DNA of 20,161 bases from a virus. The notes beneath the pieces are model-generated. The model ran no database searches and was not told the origin of the DNA. It saw only the letters and a program-made list of their open reading frames with translations. Positions 14,149-20,161 of this stretch are shown one piece after another. The stretch is taken from IMG/VR virus record IMGVR_UViG_3300032242_001581, positions 1 through 20,161 of that record, one strand, 5' to 3'. Numbering within the stretch: the first letter of the stretch is position 1; every line of letters starts with the position of its first letter. Position numbers and translations under genes: made by a program.

Positions 14149-15297
14149 TTATAGGAATTTTTCTAATTCTTTTATCACCATTTCTGATGTTATTGATTTG
14201 GTACATTCAAATTGTCTATCCGTTCCTTTATGGTCAGGACACCAATTCCAATCCGATGGGTCTAATCTTATTCTATTAAAACACCCTTCACATTTTCCTT
14301 TTGGAGCAGTAATTCTTACACAATCTTGCATTTCAGCCCAATCGTATGAAAATCCACTTATTAAAACGGTTGGAACATTTAAAGCCCAACTCAACCAACT
14401 CAATCCACTACCTATACCAATAAATGCTTTAGATTTTATCATTTCATCCATTACCAATTCAATAGGGCCGTTTGGATGTTTAACCACTCCTGTTGGGAGT
14501 TTATTTCCCATATAGTTATCACCCTCTTTAGAAACTAACTTAACGATATACCCCCTCGAATTCAACCAGTCCACTACATCTTGCCAACCCTGTGGATTGT
14601 TCCAAAATTTAGATTGAGCAGTACCAAATACACCAATGCAAACCTGTTTATCGTTTGGTTTAATTTTAGGATTTCTCTTTTTAATTAATGGTTTTACCTC
14701 TTTATATTCTAATCCTAAAATATCAGATGCCATTTTTTGTAAAGTAACCGATTTAGGGTCATTTGGATTTTTATAAAAATTAACTGAACTATCATCATTA
14801 TAATATAATCCAATTCCATACATTGCATATAAATTTGTTACATTAACTCCTGGTTCTACAAATTCTAATTCCGGATATTGTTCTTTAAACATACCATTCA
14901 TAAATGTAGATACAACCACTTTGCAATTATATTTTTTTCTAAACTCCTCTGCGTAAGGAAACCATGCCATACTATCACCCAATGCTTTAGAATCTAATGC
15001 AATATAAACTCTTTTACCAATTGGATTAAATAAATGCTCATACCATAATTTACCATTTTCATAAATCTTAATATGCCAGTTTACAAAATATTCAATACTA
15101 CATTTAGACCAACAATTATTTTTAATAGTAGATTCGTAAATGATTTTACTAGTATTACTATTAATAAATTGTATTTTATATTCCGCTTCTTTTGGACCAG
15201 TAATTTCTACAAAAGCTCCTTTTACAAAATGCAATGATGCTTTGTTTTTTATTTCTACAATATTATTTTGATTTTTTTGTAAATTATCGTAAATCAT
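14149..15297 (-). CDS. TibC-like autotransporter-type heptosyltransferase (BAHT family)
   Basis: The start is placed at ATG 15297-15295, which overlaps the stop of the upstream gene as TAATG. A TTG nine bases earlier is less likely. The 382-residue product has a beta-rich N-terminal region (about 1-90) and a GT-B glycosyltransferase fold. Typical BAHT features are RVYIALDSKALGDSMAWFPY near 96-115, the segment VCIGVFGTAQSKFWNNPQGW near 219-238, IGIGSGLSWLSWA near 293-305, and a C-terminal cysteine motif C-x2-C-x13-C-x11-C (CEGC...WCPDHKGTDRQFEC) that binds iron in TibC. BAHT enzymes transfer ADP-heptose to serines of beta-helical autotransporters. The gene follows the glycosyltransferase fusion and lies near the tail fibre, so the acceptor may be a phage protein or a host surface protein. 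Donor and acceptor are inferred. Confidence 0.87.
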   Translation of the reverse strand: MIYDNLQKNQNNIVEIKNKASLHFVKGAFVEITGPKEAEYKIQFINSNTSKIIYESTIKNNCWSKCSIEYFVNWHIKIYENGKLWYEHLFNPIGKRVYIALDSKALGDSMAWFPYAEEFRKKYNCKVVVSTFMNGMFKEQYPELEFVEPGVNVTNLYAMYGIGLYYNDDSSVNFYKNPNDPKSVTLQKMASDILGLEYKEVKPLIKKRNPKIKPNDKQVCIGVFGTAQSKFWNNPQGWQDVVDWLNSRGYIVKLVSKEGDNYMGNKLPTGVVKHPNGPIELVMDEMIKSKAFIGIGSGLSWLSWALNVPTVLISGFSYDWAEMQDCVRITAPKGKCEGCFNRIRLDPSDWNWCPDHKGTDRQFECTKSITSEMVIKELEKFL

Positions 15298-17474
15298 TAA
15301 CTCCAAGTTTTAACTGTTAAATCCAAAAGTGAAAATCCTTCTGCCTGTTTACTATACATTTTATTAGTAGTATATCTATTTTTAGGATGATTATAAAATA
15401 CATGATTGTACCATAAATCACCAACATCCCAACCACAATCTTTTAATCTGTCCATCCACCAACTTTTAGTTCGGTTTGGAATTAAATAAGCGTGGGCTAA
15501 ATCTTGATTGTATGCAGTTTTTGTAAATAAATCATCTATCTTATCTTTACTAATAGATGGGTTATCAGCCAAACCAATAAAATATACATCATCTCTTTCA
15601 GATATAAAACATGCCCTATGTACTATTTCAACAAATTCTTCTAAGCCAGTATAAATAAATGCATCAGCTTCAAATACTAAAGTGTAATCAAAGTTTTCTT
15701 CATCCATAGTTTCTAATGCCATTCTATGTGCCAAATAACATCCATAATGCCTACCAGTCATCCATCCCAATCCAGCACCAGGATATAATTCACCAGGTTT
15801 ATTATCTTTACTAATGTGCTCTGGTCTTCTACAATTTTCGGCAGGCGCTAATCCTTCGTATGGTTTATTTACAATTGGTTCATAGTACATACCATATTTT
15901 TCCAATTGTTTAAGAGATTGAATAGATACTCTTTCTCTCATATCATCTGGTCTGGTTAACATATGTTTTATTTGAATACGAGGTTTTTTTCTTATCCAAC
16001 TTCTAAATCCTTTTGTAAATTGGTCATAGAAAAACTCATCCGCTGCTTGATTAACACCAGAGAAAACACCATAATCATCTCCACTAATAATACCTCCTGG
16101 TTTTACTTTATTGTACCAAAAATGAATATCATCTTTAACATCTTCGTAAGAATGTCCCGCATCAATCATTATAAAATCAATACTATTATTTTGAAATTGA
16201 TTAGCTGCATTATGGGATGTATCTTTAATCGTATCAAATGTTCCAAAATTATTAGATAAAACTGTGTTATCTATAAACTCATAAAATATATCACCACTAT
16301 ACGCATTTACAATATTCTGATGTAGTTCCTCATCTTCAGTCCCTTTCCAAGTATCAACTGCTGTAAATTTAATATCTTTACCTGATTCTTTTATTTTTGT
16401 TGCTAAATGATTTGTTGATTTACCTAACCACGCTCCAACTTCTACAAATGTTTCACCACCTCTTGCATTCTCAACCATTTCATTATATAAATCCTCATAC
16501 GCAAACCAACCAGGTATTTCATTAAATTCAGGTTGTAATTTTTCTAATATAATTCTTTTTGTTAATTTTAAATCATCGTTGATATACGTTACTAAAGGAT
16601 TATTATCGTATGTATCTAAATAGGTATGCAATCTTCTAAAAATAGATGGCATTTCAAATGAAAGTGCCTCTTTAATTGAAAGTGGATTTAATTCTAATAA
16701 TGATGAGAAGTAAAATAAATCACATGCAGCATAAAATTTTTCTACATCATTTCTTTCTCCCCATACAATACAATTATCTGGCTTATGTTTCATAAGAGGT
16801 TTCCAATAGTCCTCATAGTTCATTGCCTGATTTCCTACAAAGTGAAATTTAATTTTATACTTTTCTAATTGTCTTGCAATGTTGAATATTTCTCCTTGAT
16901 TTTTTCCTTGCCCAAATAATCCAACATTTAATACATGCTTCCAAGTTGGGTCTAATCCTAATTCTTTTTTAGCTTCATTTTTATTGAAATCATATTTTTC
17001 AACTGGGTATTCCCATACATCTAATTCAACTCCCAAATCGGCATCTTCAAATCTTTGTTTACTCCATTCAGATACTAAAACATATTTATCTGGTTGATAA
17101 ACAATTTCAGATGGATTTGTAAAAGAACCATGTGTAGTTGCAAGAATAAAATAATTTCTATCTTTTTTAAAGATTTGGTCTAATACAAATGGTGCTAAAT
17201 CAAATTGTGGAATTTCCTGAAAATGTATAATATCAGGATTAAATGCTTCAATTACCTTTAATACTTCAGATTTATCTTGTCCTAAAGTATGAACAGGAAC
17301 TAATTCTTTAATTCTATTTTTTTGAACTACATAAGCGTTTCCACCACTATTGTTTATTTCAACAACTTCGATTTCAAAATCATTATGAAAATTCTTTACC
17401 TGTTTATAGGTATATTGAGGTTGTCCTCCCGTAGAAAGATGGGGACAGATGTAAAGTAACTTCTTTTTAGACAT
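15297..17474 (-). CDS. trifunctional glycosyltransferase (GT4) / SAM methyltransferase / GT25-like glycosyltransferase fusion
   Basis: A continuous 725-residue protein with three domains. Residues 1-320 are a GT-B, GT4-type glycosyltransferase: ICPHLSTGGQPQY (9-21) is the N-terminal loop, HVLNVGLFGQGKNQGE (180-195) starts the donor domain, and ELNPLSIKEA (261-270) gives the E-x7-E motif. Residues 325-490 are a class I methyltransferase of the TylF/Methyltransf_24 style: FVEVGAWLGKST (343-354), acidic Asp374, IDFIMIDAGHSYEDV (432-446) and PGGIISGDDY (459-468), suggesting sugar O-methylation. Residues 495-725 are a GT-A-like domain reminiscent of GT25/LPS transferases, with GRHYGCYLAHRMAL (574-587) and FEADAFI (601-607) as the probable metal/donor site. 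It overlaps the heptosyltransferase gene by one base and has its own host-type promoter. Sugar and acceptor are unknown. Confidence 0.87.
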   Translation of the reverse strand: MSKKKLLYICPHLSTGGQPQYTYKQVKNFHNDFEIEVVEINNSGGNAYVVQKNRIKELVPVHTLGQDKSEVLKVIEAFNPDIIHFQEIPQFDLAPFVLDQIFKKDRNYFILATTHGSFTNPSEIVYQPDKYVLVSEWSKQRFEDADLGVELDVWEYPVEKYDFNKNEAKKELGLDPTWKHVLNVGLFGQGKNQGEIFNIARQLEKYKIKFHFVGNQAMNYEDYWKPLMKHKPDNCIVWGERNDVEKFYAACDLFYFSSLLELNPLSIKEALSFEMPSIFRRLHTYLDTYDNNPLVTYINDDLKLTKRIILEKLQPEFNEIPGWFAYEDLYNEMVENARGGETFVEVGAWLGKSTNHLATKIKESGKDIKFTAVDTWKGTEDEELHQNIVNAYSGDIFYEFIDNTVLSNNFGTFDTIKDTSHNAANQFQNNSIDFIMIDAGHSYEDVKDDIHFWYNKVKPGGIISGDDYGVFSGVNQAADEFFYDQFTKGFRSWIRKKPRIQIKHMLTRPDDMRERVSIQSLKQLEKYGMYYEPIVNKPYEGLAPAENCRRPEHISKDNKPGELYPGAGLGWMTGRHYGCYLAHRMALETMDEENFDYTLVFEADAFIYTGLEEFVEIVHRACFISERDDVYFIGLADNPSISKDKIDDLFTKTAYNQDLAHAYLIPNRTKSWWMDRLKDCGWDVGDLWYNHVFYNHPKNRYTTNKMYSKQAEGFSLLDLTVKTWS

Positions 17475-17482
17475 AAATTATT

Positions 17483-17502
17483 TATTGTACAAATATACAA
17501 TA
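17483..17502 (-). promoter_or_regulatory. inverted repeat over the -7 box, possible operator
   Basis: Arms TATTGTA and TACAATA (7 bp, perfect) flank six bases of the -7 element of the glycosyltransferase promoter. A dyad placed exactly over a -7 box is a typical repressor site. It could also be coincidental in such AT-rich DNA. Confidence 0.35.
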
Positions 17503-17520
17503 TTTTTTTGAAATAACAAA
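17490..17520 (-). promoter_or_regulatory. Bacteroidota-type promoter of the sugar-modification cassette
   Basis: The minus strand has TTTG (17520-17517), a 19-nt spacer and TATATTTG (17497-17490), matching the Bacteroidota consensus TTTG-N19-TAnnTTTG exactly. The ATG at 17474 lies 15 nt past the -7 box, so the leader would be about ten bases. Confidence 0.7.
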
Positions 17521-17522
17521 AT

Positions 17523-17810
17523 TTATTTTTCTTCGGTTTCGTAGATAACGATTCCTTCGTTTAAATCAACTTCTCCTTTTGGATATTTTAATTCTAATTC
17601 AGCAACTATGTTATTAAAACCATTTGCAGATTCATCTATTTGTGTTTCTAATTCTGCTTTTGCTGTAGATAATCTTTTTACTTCGTTTTCCAAATCTCTA
17701 ATTCTTAAATTCAATTGTCCAAATGTAAAAATTAATTCATTTGTTTTAGTTTGTGAACTAACTAAATTATCCAATGTTTCTTGTGGTAATTTTTCAGTTA
17801 TTTTTGCCAT
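17523..17810 (-). CDS. small coiled-coil protein, paralogue of the gene at 13713-14099
   Basis: A 95-residue protein, almost entirely a coiled coil (about 12-75: DLENEVKRLSTAKAELETQI), ending in YPKGEVDLNEGIVIYETEE. The coiled coil plus YPxGxxxLNEG tail is shared with the 128-residue protein at 13713-14099, so they are paralogues or a duplicated pair. It lacks that protein's longer N- and C-terminal extensions. It sits directly after the tail-fibre chaperone and before the glycosyltransferase promoter, and has an AATATTATG start context without Shine-Dalgarno. Function is unknown; a virion-associated role is inferred from neighbours. Confidence 0.66.
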   Translation of the reverse strand: MAKITEKLPQETLDNLVSSQTKTNELIFTFGQLNLRIRDLENEVKRLSTAKAELETQIDESANGFNNIVAELELKYPKGEVDLNEGIVIYETEEK

Positions 17811-17826
17811 AATATATTATTTTATA

Positions 17827-17837
17827 TATATAAATAT
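17827..17837 (-). promoter_or_regulatory. recurring AT motif (ATATTTATATA), candidate late promoter
   Basis: The minus strand reads ATATTTATATA within a longer alternating A/T tract, about 16 nt before the ATG at 17810. It is the least specific of the motif copies because its surroundings are nearly pure A/T. Confidence 0.25.
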
Positions 17838-17845
17838 ATAGTTTT

Positions 17846-18304
17846 TTAGTTTCCGTATGGTGAATTTCCTAATAAATCAGTTGGCCATTTCCCTTTTAAT
17901 TCATCAATTGTAGTAACATCCGATAAATTCATAGTTGGTAAATCTCTCAATTGTTGTTTTTTTGCTACAATTTCAGTAGTTGGATTACCAGTTTCTAAAG
18001 TTCTCATAAATTGAATATCTAATTCATCTAATATAGAAACTCTAGCTTCCCTCATATCATCTATAAATTTAATTTTTGCAACTTCCATATTAATAATTAA
18101 TGGGGATATACTTCCTTTTTCCAAATTCCAATCTAATTCATATGAACTATAAAAATCAGAATCATTAATAGGATTCTCACTTAATAAATAATTAATACTT
18201 CCAGTTGGTATATGTAATTCTTTATTAAAATCATTTACATTTCCATCTCCTAAGTAGTACCAAGTTTCTCCTTCTAATAGATAATTTTTATATATTATAT
18301 ACAT
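17846..18304 (-). CDS. tail-fibre assembly chaperone-like protein
   Basis: A 152-residue protein encoded directly after the tail fibre, 18 nt past its stop. The N-terminal half (1-75) is a beta-rich region (GETWYYLGDG, then HIPTGSINYLL). The C-terminal half has the pattern REARVSILDELDIQFMRTLETG (85-106), KKQQLRDLP (115-123) and ELKGKWPTDLLG (135-146). This corresponds to the R-D-x-L-L-x-x-x-D / R-Q-x-L-R-D-x-P / W-P signature of phage tail-fibre assembly and tail chaperone proteins. Such proteins help fibres fold or trimerise, or sit at the fibre tip like T4 gp38. Both position and motif support the call; whether it stays in the virion cannot be told. Confidence 0.75.
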   Translation of the reverse strand: MYIIYKNYLLEGETWYYLGDGNVNDFNKELHIPTGSINYLLSENPINDSDFYSSYELDWNLEKGSISPLIINMEVAKIKFIDDMREARVSILDELDIQFMRTLETGNPTTEIVAKKQQLRDLPTMNLSDVTTIDELKGKWPTDLLGNSPYGN

Positions 18305-18322
18305 TTTATTATATTTTATTTT

Positions 18323-20161
18323 TTATTTGTCAAATACTGCAAAACAAACATATCCACCAGCAACTCCTTCGGCAATAGGCTTTGTATTATTATTAAGAGC
18401 TTGTATTCTAAACATAAATGAACTATTAGTTTTAGCCATAACCATACATACTGTTGTTTTTTGGCTTGATGCGTAATCAATATTCGATGATAATAATACA
18501 ACGGAATAATTACCATCAGCTAAATTGTTTGTAAATGTAACTGTATATGATGTATATGTAGAATTATATCCAACGCTTGTACTAACATTATATGGATTTG
18601 TTATACCATAATTGTTTGGGTTTGTTGTACCGCCACCATTATATATTACACTACCAAATGCTTTTACAGCAGGGCCGTATCCATTTTTATCTTTACTTAA
18701 TGATGAAAATAAAACACCATCTATTAAATTTAATGGGCCTTTTATTTTAGCACTATATGGAAATGCACCACTGAATCCACCATCAATACCATCTGTAACA
18801 GAAAAATATTTTGTATCATCCATTGCCACCAAAAATCCACCACCATTTACATATGTACCCGCACTTGTAGCTTTTATCGATATTGCTGCTCCAGGTTCAG
18901 TAAAACTTACCCATGCTTCAGATGAATCATTCCAAGGAGAACCAGAAGTATTCGATGAGTTTGTATAAAAAGTTACATATAATTGTAATTTATAAGATGT
19001 TGATGCAGTTAATCCAGTTGCACTTACTGTAAATACTGTTGGTTTTGCTAAGTATTGAACTTGACCACTTAAATACCCATCATATCTTCCAGTAACAGGG
19101 TTGTAGTGATAACTACTTCCACCATATGCATATATACTTCTCTGAGTTCCGTATCCATTTCCTATTATATTATTAGAACCATCTGTTATAACTAATTGAA
19201 GGCTTATTTGTGCACCCGCTTGTCCATATCCATATGCAACTAGATTTTGTCCGGATGGATTATATGTCCAAGTTGCAGTATGAGTACCACCTGCGGTTGA
19301 TGCTACAAAATCCGTTAAAGGAAAATATAAATAAGTACCATCGTTTTCATTAGCACCATCGGTTGTTGTTGTATCCGTTTGGTTAATATGAAGTGTTGTT
19401 GGTGATGTTTGCCATACAGGAGAACCACCAGGTCCAGTTATTGAATAACCGGTAGGTTGTGCTGCACCAGGACTTGGTAATGATAATCCAGTATTTGCAG
19501 AAAATCTCAATGCATCATTTGCATCTTTTACTTCAATTGCTTCAGCTCCAGTTGTTGCTGTTAATTTAACTCTGGTATTTGCAGATGAAAATGCACTACC
19601 ATCTAAATGCCACGCCCCAAATGTAGCATCGCTTGAATTAAGTGTTCCTTTAAAAAATGCAGTACCATCACCTTTAACAGCAAATCCAGTTGATGTAATA
19701 TTACCATTTGATAAATCAATAAATGTACCCGCATCGGAATATATACTACCAGCAGTATATGAATAGTTTGTAGATGTGATTAAATTTGTTGCAACCATAT
19801 TAGTTACAATAGAACCTGCTCCAATATATGTAGTAGCGTTACCACTATTAATTGCGTTAATTGCAGCCATTGCACCTAATGAACCACTAAACAAAGTAAG
19901 TGCAGTTGCAGATGATGCCGATGCAGCTGTATATGAACCAGATGCTGCAGCTCCTGCTGTTAATTTTGCATAATTTTGAGTTGCCGCATTACCACTTCCT
20001 CCTGTAATATTAATATCTCCAGAAATTTGTAATGTAGAACCATTCCATTTAACATACTTATCACCACCACTATTAACCAATGATAATCTATCCGAATATG
20101 AACCGCCGCCGGAATCATATATTCCTAAGAAAATACCCTGATTACCATATCCAATATTTGC
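18323..20161 (-). CDS. tail fibre / receptor-binding protein, C-terminal 612 residues (start outside window)
   Basis: The reading frame is open to the right edge, so the gene starts beyond the window. A TTG at 20080 is only an internal codon. The visible part is rich in Gly, Ser, Thr, Asn, Tyr and Ala, has just one Cys-containing tip segment, and alternates short beta-strand stretches, as expected of trimeric fibres. A segment GFAVKGDGTAFFKGTLNSSD followed by FGAWHLDGSAF resembles shaft modules common in fibres of Bacteroidota phages. The last about 100 residues (SYTVTFTNNLADGNYSVVLL through GYVCFAVFDK) look like a compact beta-sandwich tip and are the best candidate for receptor contact. The chaperone-like gene follows immediately. 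Its Ser/Thr-rich repeats make it a candidate substrate for the nearby glycosyltransferases (inference). Confidence 0.85.
   Translation of the reverse strand, partial: ANIGYGNQGIFLGIYDSGGGSYSDRLSLVNSGGDKYVKWNGSTLQISGDINITGGSGNAATQNYAKLTAGAAASGSYTAASASSATALTLFSGSLGAMAAINAINSGNATTYIGAGSIVTNMVATNLITSTNYSYTAGSIYSDAGTFIDLSNGNITSTGFAVKGDGTAFFKGTLNSSDATFGAWHLDGSAFSSANTRVKLTATTGAEAIEVKDANDALRFSANTGLSLPSPGAAQPTGYSITGPGGSPVWQTSPTTLHINQTDTTTTDGANENDGTYLYFPLTDFVASTAGGTHTATWTYNPSGQNLVAYGYGQAGAQISLQLVITDGSNNIIGNGYGTQRSIYAYGGSSYHYNPVTGRYDGYLSGQVQYLAKPTVFTVSATGLTASTSYKLQLYVTFYTNSSNTSGSPWNDSSEAWVSFTEPGAAISIKATSAGTYVNGGGFLVAMDDTKYFSVTDGIDGGFSGAFPYSAKIKGPLNLIDGVLFSSLSKDKNGYGPAVKAFGSVIYNGGGTTNPNNYGITNPYNVSTSVGYNSTYTSYTVTFTNNLADGNYSVVLLSSNIDYASSQKTTVCMVMAKTNSSFMFRIQALNNNTKPIAEGVAGGYVCFAVFDK

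Noticed and set aside
14133-14156. TCCTAT/ATAGGA hairpin after the heptosyltransferase gene as a terminator
   Set aside because: The stem is only 6 bp with an 11-12-nt loop and is followed by AATTATATATAAAC rather than a T-run.
15298-15306. Upstream TTG start for the TibC-like gene
   Set aside because: An ATG nine bases downstream forms a TAATG overlap with the preceding gene and matches the tight coupling seen elsewhere.
15297-17474. Frameshift or sequencing fusion explaining the three-domain protein
   Set aside because: The frame is continuous, with sensible linkers between domains and no internal stop or compositional break.
18316-18516. Minus-strand 66-codon frame overlapping the tail-fibre end
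   Set aside because: It is a frame-shifted shadow of the tail-fibre C-terminus, which reads through continuously in another frame with a convincing fibre-tip sequence.
20078-20080. TTG codon as the start of the tail-fibre gene
   Set aside because: The frame stays open through all 27 codons to the window edge with fibre-like composition, so the true start is outside.
1-20161. tRNA genes, CRISPR arrays, insertion sequences, integrase or attachment sites
   Set aside because: No cloverleaf-like segment, regularly spaced repeats, transposase or recombinase motifs were seen on either strand by reading. A tRNAscan or similar search was not possible.

Overview
The window reads as part of a large, AT-rich, T4-like contractile-tailed phage (or a prophage or metagenomic equivalent) that infects a member of the Bacteroidota. 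All believable genes lie on the minus strand and are tightly packed, with 1-nt gaps, TAATG coupling and short overlaps. The phage identity rests on a recognisable T4-type head module: large terminase (gp17 type), portal (gp20 type), prohead protease (gp21 type) and the first 32 codons of a probable scaffold gene. The host assignment is an inference. Two accessory genes carry near-perfect Bacteroidota vegetative promoters (TTG/TTTG, 19 nt, TATATTTG), and nearly all start codons sit in A/T-rich leaders without a Shine-Dalgarno sequence, as is usual in that phylum.

Read in the direction of transcription (right to left), the layout is as follows. (1) 20161-17846: the 3' part of a long tail-fibre gene and its tail-fibre assembly chaperone. 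(2) 17810-13713: two paralogous small coiled-coil genes that bracket a two-gene sugar cassette. The first cassette gene is a 725-residue glycosyltransferase/methyltransferase/glycosyltransferase fusion. The second is a TibC-like (BAHT family) heptosyltransferase that keeps the four-cysteine metal motif. (3) 13676-10683: a 997-residue fusion joining an NMNAT-type nucleotidyltransferase (HxGH and ISGTxxR), a zinc ribbon, a DUF5661-like segment and a C-terminal domain with KxDG ligase/capping-enzyme motifs. (4) 10630-8350: a zinc-motif protein in the small-terminase position, followed by the large terminase. (5) 8316-2133: a CDNPGPR-type small protein, the portal, two further head-module proteins, a small zinc-knuckle protein, the protease, and two conserved phage proteins of unknown role. 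(6) 2068-737: a DNA methyltransferase with three tandem C-terminal HTH-like (NUMOD-like) repeats. It sits behind an intrinsic terminator and has its own apparently leaderless promoter, so it looks like an inserted moron. (7) 712-1: a small DUF3008-like protein, a 195-nt non-coding leader with hairpins, and the start of the scaffold gene.

Three themes tie the window together. First, many head-module proteins, and the big nucleotidyltransferase fusion, carry (L/I)xE|(A/G) sites of the kind cut by T4 gp21. In the fusion, one site lies close to the N-terminus, like a T4 capsid-targeting sequence, and another lies exactly in front of the ligase-like domain. This raises the possibility of an NAD/RNA-active enzyme that is packaged in the capsid and processed there. 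Second, structural genes tend to be preceded by a recurring ATATTTAT(ATG/TC) element, a candidate phage-specific late promoter, whereas the two accessory cassettes use host-type promoters. Third, a BAHT-type heptosyltransferase close to a beta-rich tail fibre suggests glycosylation of the phage's own adhesin or of the host surface. No tRNA, CRISPR array, integrase or insertion sequence was seen, and no stretch over 300 bases lacks a gene. All family names come from recognising motifs by eye, not from searches.
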